The notes below the pieces were generated by a model, which saw nothing but the letters and a program-made list of their open reading frames with translations, was not told the origin of the DNA and did no database searches. This document shows, one piece after another, positions 24,482 to 33,084 of a stretch of DNA of 64,000 nucleotides. The DNA is from Luteitalea sp. TBR-22. Lineage in GTDB: Bacteria > Acidobacteriota > Vicinamibacteria > Vicinamibacterales > Vicinamibacteraceae. Within the stretch, counting starts at the first letter, position 1, and each line of letters begins with the position of its first letter. A program made the translations under genes and the position numbers. The DNA is taken from positions 1,448,501 to 1,512,500 of the forward strand of contig NZ_AP024452.1 in NCBI RefSeq assembly GCF_016865485.1, given 5' to 3'.

Positions 24482-25690
24482 CTACTTCGGCCAGCCCGAC
24501 TGCGGCAGGCCGGGGGCCACCTTCAGGGCATTGGCGTAGTAGATCTTCCGCAGCACCGGGTCGGGCAGCTGCATGCCGTACAGCTTCCAGAAGGCGTGAT
24601 ACCCGCGGTAGTAGTCGAAGTACTCGTCGCCGGTCTCGAAGACGCGCCAGTAGTACGGGTACTCGCTGGTCTCGTACGCGTCCTTGCCGAAGAGGATGCG
24701 GTCCTGGTACTTCACGAAGAACTCGCGCGCCGCGCGAGGCGCCCGCCCGAACTCGTACAGCACCGCCGACACCTCGGGGTACACGTTGGGCATCCTGTCC
24801 AGCGCGGCAGCCGCGCGCTCGAGGTCGTGACCCCAGTAGCCGAAATGCGCCGCGATGTAGCGGGTCTTCGGATTGGCCGCGAACATCCGGTCGCGCTCGG
24901 CGAGCAGTTCCTCGAAGGTGGGCTGGCCGGGGGCGTTGTTGCGGCGGCTCGGGAAGAGCGCCAGCTCGAGCCAGCGCTCGTTCTTGTAATCCATCGGCGA
25001 GAAGAACTCCATCGGCTCGGCCGTATGGATGATCACCGGGATGTTCAGCCGCGCACAGGCCTGCCAGACGGGGTTCAACGCCGGGTCGTCGATCTTCAGA
25101 CGGCTGCCGTCGGCGGCCTTGGCCGTGAGCCCGAGGTTCTTGAAGATCTTCAGTCCGATCGCGCCCGCCTTCACTGACGCCTCGAGGTCGGCGACGGCCT
25201 TGTCGGCCCAGCCTGGCGCACCGGCGCCATCCCAGGCGACGTTGGCGAACACGCGGAAGCGATCGGCGTGCGGCGTGCCGCGGTAGACGGCCACCTTCTG
25301 CGCGATCGCGTCGGGGCTGGTGCCCCCGCTCAGGTTGACGAGCACGCGGATGTTCAGCGCATCGAGTTCGCCCACCAGCCGCGCCATCGTCTCCGGTGTG
25401 GGGCCGGTGTGCGAGTGGATGTCCACGACCGGGAACTTCGCCTTCGGGACCTGATGCTGCCTGGTCACCAGCGTCGACCGCGGGCGGTAGTCGAGGATGC
25501 TCGGGGGCGGGAACTCCGGCTTCTGGCACCGGCCGGGCCGGACCTCGGTGGTGCCTGGCGGGCACTCGCCGTTGGCATCGGGCGGCACCGACGGCGGCCC
25601 GCCGCCGCGTGGCTGCGCCACGACGCCGAGGGTCACGGCAACCAGGGTGAGGGCGATGAAGCCGACGAGGGGAGGACGGGCCTTGGGCAT
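24482..25690 (-). CDS. Exported amidohydrolase-2 family metal hydrolase (COG2159)
   Basis: 402 residues. A hydrophobic signal segment (VGFIALTLVAVTLGVVA) is followed by a Pro/Gly linker and the TIM-barrel amidohydrolase. Metal ligands are VVDIHSHTGP (HxH), VIIHTAEP (His), YIAAHFGYWG (His) and LFGKDAYE (Asp). This set belongs to the 2-amino-3-carboxymuconate-semialdehyde decarboxylase / gamma-resorcylate decarboxylase group, whose members decarboxylate or hydrolyse aromatic acids. The substrate is unknown. ATG at 25690 gives MPKARPPLVG directly before the signal segment; the longer frame upstream is antisense to the kinase. Divergent from the kinase gene. Confidence 0.85.
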   Translation of the reverse strand: MPKARPPLVGFIALTLVAVTLGVVAQPRGGGPPSVPPDANGECPPGTTEVRPGRCQKPEFPPPSILDYRPRSTLVTRQHQVPKAKFPVVDIHSHTGPTPETMARLVGELDALNIRVLVNLSGGTSPDAIAQKVAVYRGTPHADRFRVFANVAWDGAGAPGWADKAVADLEASVKAGAIGLKIFKNLGLTAKAADGSRLKIDDPALNPVWQACARLNIPVIIHTAEPMEFFSPMDYKNERWLELALFPSRRNNAPGQPTFEELLAERDRMFAANPKTRYIAAHFGYWGHDLERAAAALDRMPNVYPEVSAVLYEFGRAPRAAREFFVKYQDRILFGKDAYETSEYPYYWRVFETGDEYFDYYRGYHAFWKLYGMQLPDPVLRKIYYANALKVAPGLPQSGWPK

Positions 25691-25798
25691 GGGCTGCAAC
25701 TGTACTCCTCGCTCCCCTAGAACGACGAGCAGGTCCGTCCCGTTGACCGCCGTGATGGCGCCCGTCCCGCATCTGTGCGTATCCTTGGCTGCCGCGAC

Positions 25799-28354
25799 AT
25801 GGGCATGGACGACAGGTGGCCTGAGGTCCGTCGCCTCTTCCAGGAGGCATCCGAACGCGAAGGCGCGCAACGGGACGCGTTCCTGTCGACTGTCCCCGAC
25901 GGGCCGGTCCTGCACGAGGTCAGGTCGTTGCTCGCTTGGCACGCGCCCGACACCGGTTTCCTCGAAACGCCCGCCATCACCTCGTGGCCATCGGCGCAGG
26001 CCCCCGCGCCGGAGTCGCTGGTCGGCAGCGCCATCGGCCCCTGGCGCATCGTCGGCCAGATTGGCGCCGGCGGCATGGGCGTGGTCTATCGCGCCGTGCG
26101 CGCCGACGCCGCATTCGAGCGGGAGGTCGCGCTCAAGGTCGTCGGGGCGCTGGGCCACTCGCCGGCCGGGATCGAGCGGTTCCTCCTGGAGCGCGAGACC
26201 CTGGCCCGCCTGGACCATCCGGCGATTGCGCGGCTACTCGATGGCGGCACCACGCCTGGCGGCTCGCCGTACTTCGTGATGGAACTGGTCGACGGCGTGC
26301 CCGTCGACCGCTACTGCGACGAGCAGCGGCAGACGATCGAGCAACGGCTCGACGTCTTCCTCCGGATCTGTCGCGGCGTGCAGTACGCGCACCGGAACCT
26401 CGTGGTCCATCGCGACCTCAAGCCGGACAACATCCTGGTGCTCGCCGACGGTTCGCCGAAGCTGCTCGATTTCGGCGTCGCCAAGCTGCTCGCCGGTGCG
26501 CGGCCGCTCACCGGCGACGACGCGGTGGCAGCGTCGACCTGGGCGCTGACTCCCGACTTCGCGAGTCCGGAGCAGGTCAATGGCGGCCTGGTCACGACCG
26601 CGTCCGATGTCTACGCGCTCGGCGTGATCCTGCACCTGCTGCTCACGGGTCTGCCGCCGTATCGCCTTGGCACCGACACGCGGCCGGCGCTGGCGGCCAC
26701 CCTCGCGGGCATCCGCCTCGCGGTGCCGAGCAGCCGCACGGGTGATGGCGACGCGGACGCCCGCGCCGCGCGTCGTCAGCTGAGGCCACGGGCCCTCGCG
26801 CGGCGACTGGCGGGTGACCTCGACGCGATCACGTTGCGCGCGCTGGCCGCCGATCCGGTCCAGCGCTACCAGACGGTCGACCAGCTGATAGACGACCTGC
26901 AGCGTCACTGTCAGAAGCGGCCCGTCCACGCGCGTCCGCGGACGCCGATCTACGTCGCGCGCCGCTTTGTCCGGCGCCACCGTGCCGGCGTGGCCGCGAG
27001 TGTCGCGGCGCTCGTGCTCGGTGCGGTCGGAGTCGGCGCGATCGTCCGGCAGTCGGCGATTGCACGCGAGGCGCAGGCGAGGGCCGAGGCCCGTTTCAGC
27101 GACCTGCGGGCCATGACTCGGGTGTTCATGTTCGACGTGCACGACGCGATCCTCACGGTCCCCGGGACGACCGAGGCACGCGCACTGATGGTTCGGACGG
27201 CCATGCAGTACCTCGAGCGGCTGGCGGCCGAGGCTGCCCCCGATCCGTCGTTGCGCAGGGAGTTGGCGGCCGGGTTCGTGAAGGTCGGCGACGCGCAGGG
27301 GAATCCATCGGGGCCCAACCTCGGTGATTCCGCGGGAGCTCGTGTCAGTTATGCGCGGGCCATCGACATCGCGGGCGCGCTGGTCGAGGCCGATGGCCAC
27401 GATCTCGACGCGGCGCGCACCCTGGCGTTGGCTCATCGCCGATTGGCCGACGTGCTGGCGTGGATGGGCGACAAGGGCGCCGCGCTCACCCATGCCGAGG
27501 CGTCGGCGGCGCGGTTCACGCGCATCGCCGCCCTGCCCGGCGTGACGGCCGAGGATCGCCTGCAGGCCGTGATCGGGCAGATCAAGATGGGCGACCTGCT
27601 CGGCAACCCGAACCTGCCCAACCTCGGGCGTCCGGATGCAGCCATGGCGCAGTACGACAGGTCCCTGGTCGCCCTGCGCGCGCTCCTTGCCGCGACCCCG
27701 GCGGACCCTCGTGTGCGGCGCTACGTCGGGCTGACGTACGAACGGATTGGCTCGATCCACCAACTGGCGTCGCGTTGGCCCGACGCGGCCGTCGCCTACC
27801 GGGAGTCGTTCGCGATCCGGGAGTCGCTGGCCACGGCTGCTCCGGTGCATGTGGAGATCCAGCGCGACCTCGCGATCGCCTACGAGAAGCTCGCCAACGT
27901 CGAGCAGCGCATGGGGCATCCCGAGGCGGCGGTGACCTACGCACGGGGCGCGCTCGGGCGCTTCCAGCGGTTGGCGACGCTCGATGCCGCAAATGCCAAC
28001 GCGGCGCGCAGCGTGGCAATCAGCCACGAGCACCTCGCCGACTTCCTGCTGGACCTCGGCCGGCCGCAGGACGCAGCGGTCGAACTCCGGGCGGCGCTCT
28101 CCACGCACCGGCAGCTGGCCGCGAGCGATGCAGCCAACGCCCAGGCGCCGTGCGACGCGGCACGCGTGGGTGATCGGGTCGGTGACCTTCTCGGCAACGG
28201 CCTGCCGACGCCTGGCGCGTGCGCCGCGTGGCGTGACGCCGAGCGGTTGCGTCGCAGCCCCGCCGCCGGCGGGTGCGGTGCCTCCGGGGATGCCGCCACA
28301 TCCATCGCCGGACGTCTGGCCAGGTGCGGCGGGGCGGCCGGCGGGGCGCGCTGA
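25799..28354 (+). CDS. Membrane Ser/Thr protein kinase with C-terminal TPR-like region
   Basis: 851 residues. A short N-terminal helix region (about 1-75) precedes a Hanks-type kinase: P-loop IGAGGMGVVYRA, VALKVV, catalytic VVHRDLKPDNIL, LLDFGVAK (DFG), FASPEQ. One membrane segment (AGVAASVAALVLGAVGVGAIV, about 400-420) is followed by a long helical region with TPR-like repeats (LAHRRLADVLAWMGDKGAALTHAEA and similar), outside the cytoplasm if topology is standard. This layout is a hallmark of Acidobacteria. The last 60 residues are compositionally biased and unlike TPR. ATG at 25799 or 25805 fits. A sigma factor starts 1 bp after its stop, so kinase signalling and the sigma factor are probably linked. 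Confidence 0.9.
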   Translation: MGMDDRWPEVRRLFQEASEREGAQRDAFLSTVPDGPVLHEVRSLLAWHAPDTGFLETPAITSWPSAQAPAPESLVGSAIGPWRIVGQIGAGGMGVVYRAVRADAAFEREVALKVVGALGHSPAGIERFLLERETLARLDHPAIARLLDGGTTPGGSPYFVMELVDGVPVDRYCDEQRQTIEQRLDVFLRICRGVQYAHRNLVVHRDLKPDNILVLADGSPKLLDFGVAKLLAGARPLTGDDAVAASTWALTPDFASPEQVNGGLVTTASDVYALGVILHLLLTGLPPYRLGTDTRPALAATLAGIRLAVPSSRTGDGDADARAARRQLRPRALARRLAGDLDAITLRALAADPVQRYQTVDQLIDDLQRHCQKRPVHARPRTPIYVARRFVRRHRAGVAASVAALVLGAVGVGAIVRQSAIAREAQARAEARFSDLRAMTRVFMFDVHDAILTVPGTTEARALMVRTAMQYLERLAAEAAPDPSLRRELAAGFVKVGDAQGNPSGPNLGDSAGARVSYARAIDIAGALVEADGHDLDAARTLALAHRRLADVLAWMGDKGAALTHAEASAARFTRIAALPGVTAEDRLQAVIGQIKMGDLLGNPNLPNLGRPDAAMAQYDRSLVALRALLAATPADPRVRRYVGLTYERIGSIHQLASRWPDAAVAYRESFAIRESLATAAPVHVEIQRDLAIAYEKLANVEQRMGHPEAAVTYARGALGRFQRLATLDAANANAARSVAISHEHLADFLLDLGRPQDAAVELRAALSTHRQLAASDAANAQAPCDAARVGDRVGDLLGNGLPTPGACAAWRDAERLRRSPAAGGCGASGDAATSIAGRLARCGGAAGGAR

Positions 28355-28355
28355 C

Positions 28356-28931
28356 GTGACGGATCGTGAGGAGGTGGCGCGCCTGCTCGACGAGAGCGCT
28401 GCGGGTCACGAAGATGCGGCCGCGCGCCTCTTCCCGATCGTGTACGACCAACTGCGCCGCCTCGCCGCTGCGGCGCTGCGTCGCGAGCGCGCCGACCACA
28501 CGCTGCAGCCGACCGCGCTCGTCCACGAGGCCTTCCTGCGGCTCGTCGACATCCCCGAAGCGCGGTGGAGTAACCGGGGCCACTTCGTCGCCATTGCAGC
28601 GCGCGCGATGCGACGGGTACTCGTGGACCACGCGCGCGGCCGCAGCGCGCTCAAGCGCCGCAGCGCCGAGGTCCGCGTGCCCCTCGACGACGTGGACGTG
28701 CCCTCCGGGCCGGCCGGCGACGTCGATCTCGTGGCGCTCGACGAGGCCCTTGCGCGGCTTGCCTCGGTCGATGAGCGCCAGGCCCGCATCGTCGAACTGC
28801 GGTTCTTCGGTGGCCTCACGGTCGAAGAGACTGCCGTCCTCATGGGATCGTCCCCCCGCACCGTGAAGCGTGACTGGCACATGGCTCGTGCCTGGCTGCG
28901 TCGCGAGCTCGCGCGTCTCGAACCCCGCTGA
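28356..28931 (+). CDS. ECF-like RNA polymerase sigma-70 factor, TIGR02999 type
   Basis: 191 residues. Region 2 (LFPIVYDQLRRLAAAALRRERADHTLQPTALVHEAFLRLVD) binds core polymerase and melts the -10; region 4 (DERQARIVELRFFGGLTVEETAVLMGSSPRTVKRDWHMARAWLRREL) is the -35-binding helix-turn-helix. The QPTALVHEAFLRL and RTVKRDWxxARAWL blocks match the TIGR02999 group common in Acidobacteria and Planctomycetes, usually beside Ser/Thr kinases. No anti-sigma gene is present, so the kinase just upstream may control it. GTG start at 28356, 1 bp after the kinase stop. Confidence 0.93.
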   Translation: MTDREEVARLLDESAAGHEDAAARLFPIVYDQLRRLAAAALRRERADHTLQPTALVHEAFLRLVDIPEARWSNRGHFVAIAARAMRRVLVDHARGRSALKRRSAEVRVPLDDVDVPSGPAGDVDLVALDEALARLASVDERQARIVELRFFGGLTVEETAVLMGSSPRTVKRDWHMARAWLRRELARLEPR

Positions 28932-29348
28932 GTGCCCGCGCGCCCAGCGCGCGCCCCCGAGGATTCGCTCTCTCTCGGCCGAACGCGCCGCGCCGCGTCC
29001 CTCGTGCGCGCGCGCCGCCCGGGCACGCGGCCTCCGCGAGACCCTCTCGGCCGCTGGGAGCGTGATTGGCGAGGGAGCCGCCGTGCGCTTCCGCACCGCG
29101 AAGCGCGACTCGCAGGTGACCCGACGCGGCGTGGCCCCACTTTCCACCCGAATCCGCACTAGTCAATTGGACCGATCTGCATGGGCTGGGGTGTGTGCCG
29201 TCGTTTGTCTCTCTGGCGGGCGTCTAAAGGCCTCCTTCCGGCGCGTGAAAGTCGCTCCTGTGGGTTGCTTCCACGCAATGGCTGGAGGGCGGCTGGTGCG
29301 AGCGCCATCGCGCCAGCAGGACTGGTGCGCTATCGAGGGCGGAGTGTG
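28932..29348. other. Intergenic region upstream of the second PEP-CTERM gene
   Basis: 417 bp. The first 110 bp are extremely GC-rich, with short hairpins such as GCGCGC-CCA-GCGCGC just after the sigma-factor stop. The part near 29155-29215 is less GC-rich (TAGTCAATTGGACC) and the likely promoter area. The open frame that runs in phase into the PEP-CTERM gene here has no signal peptide and is not considered coding. Confidence 0.45.
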
Positions 29349-30107
29349 ATGGATCGATTCGGTGTGGTGCGTCGGTGGGTGACGGCCGGGGTCTTGGTCG
29401 GCATGTACGCAGGGCCGTCTGGCGCGTCAGCGTCGATGATCAGCCTTGCCACCGGCCCGGTCACGGGCACGGCCAGCCAGGGGCAGGTCATCGATGTCGT
29501 CGTGGGATTGGACCCCAACGGCACGTCTGCCGCCAACCTCGTGAGCCACTTCGTGTCGCTGGGTTACACCGGCCTGACGCGCGCCGGCGCTGCGGTGAAC
29601 GGGTCGATCTACGACGGCTTGACGGTCTTCGATGGCACGACCGGTGACCTGATCGACTCGAGCGGCGACCATGCCTGCGCCACGCCAGGCACCTGCTCAG
29701 CCGACATCGAGGCGCGGGGGTATGCGCGCGAGTGGCAGTCGGCCCTTGCCCTGTTGCCCCCCGGCATCACCCACGGGCCCGGCTCGCTGTTCTCGCTGCG
29801 CCTGCGTCCGAGCGGCACCACCGCCTGGTCGTTCGACGTCTTCGGCGACCCCGGCGCGGCCCTCTTCTGGGAGCCGCCGTTCACATGCGACCCCGCCGAC
29901 CTTGACTGCGGTCCGCAGCCGGCGGCCGTGCCTTTCCTGATCGTCCGCGACACCGACCCGCCGCCGCCATCCGGGACTGCGCGGGTCACCGTCGCTGTGC
30001 GCGTGACCACGCCCCCGCCGCCGCCCGTGCCCGAACCCTCTCTCGTCTGGCTGACCGTCATCGCGCTGGCCGGGTGGGCGGCCCACCGCCATGCCCGTGT
30101 TCGCTGA
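29349..30107 (+). CDS. PEP-CTERM protein with cohesin-like N-terminal half
   Basis: 252 residues. Signal segment (VTAGVLVGMYAGPSGASA), then a beta-sandwich-like body (GQVIDVVVGLDPNGTSAANLVSHFVSLGYT, a pattern seen in cohesin-like or PEP-CTERM-associated domains), a Pro-rich stretch, and the C-terminal VPEPS, hydrophobic helix (LVWLTVIALAGWAA) and basic end (HRHARVR). Sorted by an exosortase. ATG at 29349 is chosen because GGAG lies 5 nt upstream and the signal segment begins there. The next gene starts 10 bp after its stop and has a dockerin-like repeat, an intriguing match for a cohesin-like partner. Confidence 0.85.
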   Translation: MDRFGVVRRWVTAGVLVGMYAGPSGASASMISLATGPVTGTASQGQVIDVVVGLDPNGTSAANLVSHFVSLGYTGLTRAGAAVNGSIYDGLTVFDGTTGDLIDSSGDHACATPGTCSADIEARGYAREWQSALALLPPGITHGPGSLFSLRLRPSGTTAWSFDVFGDPGAALFWEPPFTCDPADLDCGPQPAAVPFLIVRDTDPPPPSGTARVTVAVRVTTPPPPPVPEPSLVWLTVIALAGWAAHRHARVR

Positions 30108-30117
30108 GGCAGCTGCC

Positions 30118-33084
30118 ATGTTCACGTCGACGCGACATCTCGCGCCAACGCTGGCGCTGCTCGCACTCGCGAGCGCACCGGCCGTCGCCCAGATTCCCGC
30201 ATCCCGGGCTGACGTGAACCGCGATTGCGCGGTCACGATGGCCGACGCCGCGCTGGTACAGGCCGCGCTCGGGCGCAGCTGCGGCCAGACCGGCTTCAAC
30301 CCGAGCGCCGACATCACGCTGGACTGCCGCATCGACAACGCGGATCTCACGTTCGTGGTGCGCACCGTGGGTCGCCAGGTCTGCTCGCCGACCGAGCCGC
30401 AGCCGACGATCACGGCGTCGGTCGCGCCGACGCCGAACGCTGCCGGCTGGCACCGCGACCCGGTGGTGGTCAGCTTCGTCTGCACCAACGCCACGACGTG
30501 CCCTGCCTCGGTCACGGTGACGACCGAAGGCGCAAACCAGGTGATCGAGCGCACCGCCATCGGCCCGGGCGGGTCGGCCAGCACCAGCGTCACGCTGAAC
30601 ATCGACCGGACGCCCCCGCGCCTCGCGGCGAGTTGGCCCGCCTCGGTGCTACCCGGCCAGTCGTTCGAGGTACCCGTGGAGGCCACCGATGCCAACGGGG
30701 TGATGCGCACGAGTCTGTACCAGGGCGTCACGCGCATCGACGAGTCCACCACTCGGCCCTATTCGCTGACACGCGTCGTCCCGCAGAACGCCCAGGTCGG
30801 GACGCCCGACGTGCTCGACGTGTACGTCGAGGACATCGCCGGCAACGCGGCAGCGGTGCGGCGCGTCGTGCCGATCCAGGCTCCGGATGCGGTCTCACCC
30901 GACGTGCGTCTCACGGTGCCCCCCACCGCGCCGCCCGGCGCGTCGGTGCCGCTCGGCGTGTCGGCCTCGGACGACCGCGGGGTGGCCCGCGTCCTGCTCA
31001 CGCGGACGGACGGGGCCAACGGCACGCCGCTCCTGGAGCGCACCAGCGGGCCGTTCGAGTTCCAGCACGTGGCGGAGGTGCCCGCCGACGCCACCGATGG
31101 CACGGTGATCACGTTCTCGGCGCTTGCCTCCGACGCCTCGGGGAACACGTCCACAGCGGCCGCCACCGTGACGGTCGTGACGTCGGTGCAGACGCAGGCG
31201 CTCCGTATCAGCGTGAACCCGCCGGTGTCGCCGACGTTTCAAGGCACGGCCATCGTCAGCGGCACCATCGGCCGTGCGGCCGGACAGGCCCCTCCCGCTG
31301 CGCCGCCGATCATCGCCGGCCTCACGCCGGCGATGGGCCGGCAGGGGCAGACGGTCGACGTCACCATCACCGGTATCAACACGGCGTTCTCACCGGCAAG
31401 CCTGGTGACCATCGGGCCGGGCGTGATCGTGCAGTCGGTCACACCCGTGAGCGGCACGCGCCTCGTGGTGCGGCTGGCGATCGCCCCGGACGCCGGCCTC
31501 GGGCCCAGGCTGGTCGCCGTGCAATCGGGACAGCAGGAGGCCCTGCTCGGCGCCGCCTTCTCGGTGTTGCCAGGGCTCGGCACGATCACCGGTCGCCTCC
31601 TTGGCACCAACGGGCAGCCGCTGGCAGGGGCTCGTGTGTGCCTGCCGGGTGGAACCGCATGCGTGGTGGCCGATGCGCAGGGGCGGTTCACGATCGCCGA
31701 CGCGCCCAGCGACATCACCTCCGTGGTCGCGTCAGCGGAAGGCTACGAATCATCGACGCTGCGCCTGCGGCTCGCGACGGGCGACACGTCGCGCCTCGGC
31801 GAGGTGGCGATGGCGGTCTCGAACCTGCCGCCGCCACCGCCCATCCCGGACGCGCCGCCGGTATCGCCGCAACTGGCCGTCGCGCTCGGCCGCGGCGCGG
31901 CCGAGGTGAGCACCGGCGGCTCGCCGGCCGCGCTCGAGAAACTGGTGCGGGACACGATCATCGCGGTCGGCGGGAGCGAGATCGGCGTCCTCGACGCTGA
32001 GGGGCGTCAACTGAACCCGCGCATGGTGGGAGCCGGGCTCATGAGCTTCACCCCGGAGGCCGTCGCGAGCGTCGCCGAGGACCTGATCGGGGGCGACACG
32101 ATCGGGCTCGCGGAGTTCCTGAAGATCACGATGGGCAGCCTCACCTTCCCGCAGGGCGTGGCCAAGCCCACCTTGTTGCAGTTGATCAAGGCGCTGCAGC
32201 AGGTGGTGGACGAAGCGTGGGCCAACCCCGGGCGAGCGGAGTCGGCGCTGGTGATGGTGCTGTTCAACCAGGGGCGCGTCGCCTCGGTGGCTCCGCCTCG
32301 GGTCAGTTTCGACACGCGCTTCAACGCGCTGCAGCGTGATCTGCTCGTGTCCAGCTTCTTCGCGTTCATGGCGACGACGCTGCCGGGCACGCAGCCCGTG
32401 GCCCTGAATGACGGCGCGATCGTGCCGTGGCCAGCCGGCCGCCCGACGCTGGCCTACCGGCCACCGCCCGTTCCCGAGCTCGACCTGCCGTCCACTGCGT
32501 GGCGCCCGTCGGCGCTGCGCCGCGGACTCGGCCCGGCGTTCGAGCGCCAGCTGTTGCTGCCTGGGGAACAACCCGCCAAGGACAAGCTGGATTCCTCGGC
32601 CACGATCATGTGGTCGACCTTGATGGAGAAGAGCCTCCCGCAGACCGGGTGGGCGGCGGCCCAGAAAGGGGCCGGCCTGTGCGACAATGCAGGTCCTGCG
32701 CGACGGCGCCGAGGCCCTCGACTACCTGCACAGGCGAGGGCCATTTGCCGATCGGCCCCACGGGGAACCCTGCGTGATCCTGCTCGACCTGAAGATGCCG
32801 AAGGTCGACGGCTTCGAGGTGCTGCGCGAGGTGCGCAGCGTCGATCGGCTGCGGCACATCCCGATCGTCGTCACGACGTCGTCGCGGGAGCCGGGCGACG
32901 TCTCGCGCTGTCACCAGCTCGGCGCGAATGCCTACGTGGTCAAGCCCCTGGCATACTACCAGTTCATCCGGACGTTCCGCACCACGGTCGCCTTCTGGAC
33001 CGAGTGCAACCTGTCGTGGCTCGAAGGCGCGCCGTGACCAGGCCCGGCTCGCGCCTCAGTCCCGCCATCCCTGCAGGATCTTGA
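30118..33084 (+). CDS. Secreted dockerin/Ig/IPT-domain protein with chimeric 3' end
   Basis: Signal peptide (LALLALASAPAVAQ), two dockerin-type calcium-loop repeats (DVNRDCAVTMADAALVQAALG; ADITLDCRIDNADLTFVVRTVG), Ig-like beta domains (about 100-370), an IPT/TIG domain (PIIAGLTPAMGRQGQTVDVTI, about 390-490) and a carboxypeptidase-regulatory domain (GTITGRLLGTNGQPLAGARVCLPGG, about 495-560), then a helical region. From roughly residue 855 (nucleotide 32680) the frame becomes Arg-rich nonsense, because it reads through a response-regulator segment in the wrong phase and then across the convergent DHOD-like stop. The authentic C-terminus therefore seems lost. Start ATG 30118, 10 bp after the PEP-CTERM gene, so they are co-transcribed. 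Confidence 0.75.
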   Translation: MFTSTRHLAPTLALLALASAPAVAQIPASRADVNRDCAVTMADAALVQAALGRSCGQTGFNPSADITLDCRIDNADLTFVVRTVGRQVCSPTEPQPTITASVAPTPNAAGWHRDPVVVSFVCTNATTCPASVTVTTEGANQVIERTAIGPGGSASTSVTLNIDRTPPRLAASWPASVLPGQSFEVPVEATDANGVMRTSLYQGVTRIDESTTRPYSLTRVVPQNAQVGTPDVLDVYVEDIAGNAAAVRRVVPIQAPDAVSPDVRLTVPPTAPPGASVPLGVSASDDRGVARVLLTRTDGANGTPLLERTSGPFEFQHVAEVPADATDGTVITFSALASDASGNTSTAAATVTVVTSVQTQALRISVNPPVSPTFQGTAIVSGTIGRAAGQAPPAAPPIIAGLTPAMGRQGQTVDVTITGINTAFSPASLVTIGPGVIVQSVTPVSGTRLVVRLAIAPDAGLGPRLVAVQSGQQEALLGAAFSVLPGLGTITGRLLGTNGQPLAGARVCLPGGTACVVADAQGRFTIADAPSDITSVVASAEGYESSTLRLRLATGDTSRLGEVAMAVSNLPPPPPIPDAPPVSPQLAVALGRGAAEVSTGGSPAALEKLVRDTIIAVGGSEIGVLDAEGRQLNPRMVGAGLMSFTPEAVASVAEDLIGGDTIGLAEFLKITMGSLTFPQGVAKPTLLQLIKALQQVVDEAWANPGRAESALVMVLFNQGRVASVAPPRVSFDTRFNALQRDLLVSSFFAFMATTLPGTQPVALNDGAIVPWPAGRPTLAYRPPPVPELDLPSTAWRPSALRRGLGPAFERQLLLPGEQPAKDKLDSSATIMWSTLMEKSLPQTGWAAAQKGAGLCDNAGPARRRRGPRLPAQARAICRSAPRGTLRDPARPEDAEGRRLRGAARGAQRRSAAAHPDRRHDVVAGAGRRLALSPARRECLRGQAPGILPVHPDVPHHGRLLDRVQPVVARRRAVTRPGSRLSPAIPAGS
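32687..33037 (+). pseudogene. 5'-truncated response regulator (Rcp1-type receiver)
   Basis: In a different frame from the surface protein, 116 residues match the last two thirds of a receiver domain: QVLRDGAEALDYL, phospho-Asp in VILLDLKMPKVDG, switch Thr in IPIVVTTS, Lys in YVVKPL and a C-terminal helix (FIRTFRTTVAFWTECNLSWL). About 35 N-terminal residues, including beta-1 and the acidic metal pair, are absent. Upstream in this frame there is only Arg/Gly-rich translation back to a TGA at 32621. The ATG at 32687 is thus probably internal to a former gene. A deletion joining two genes, or a misassembly, would explain it. Confidence 0.75.

Noticed and set aside
28140-28354. A frameshift in the last 70 codons of the kinase
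   Set aside because: The end is compositionally odd, but the alternative frames there look no better and the sigma factor starts cleanly 1 bp after the stop.
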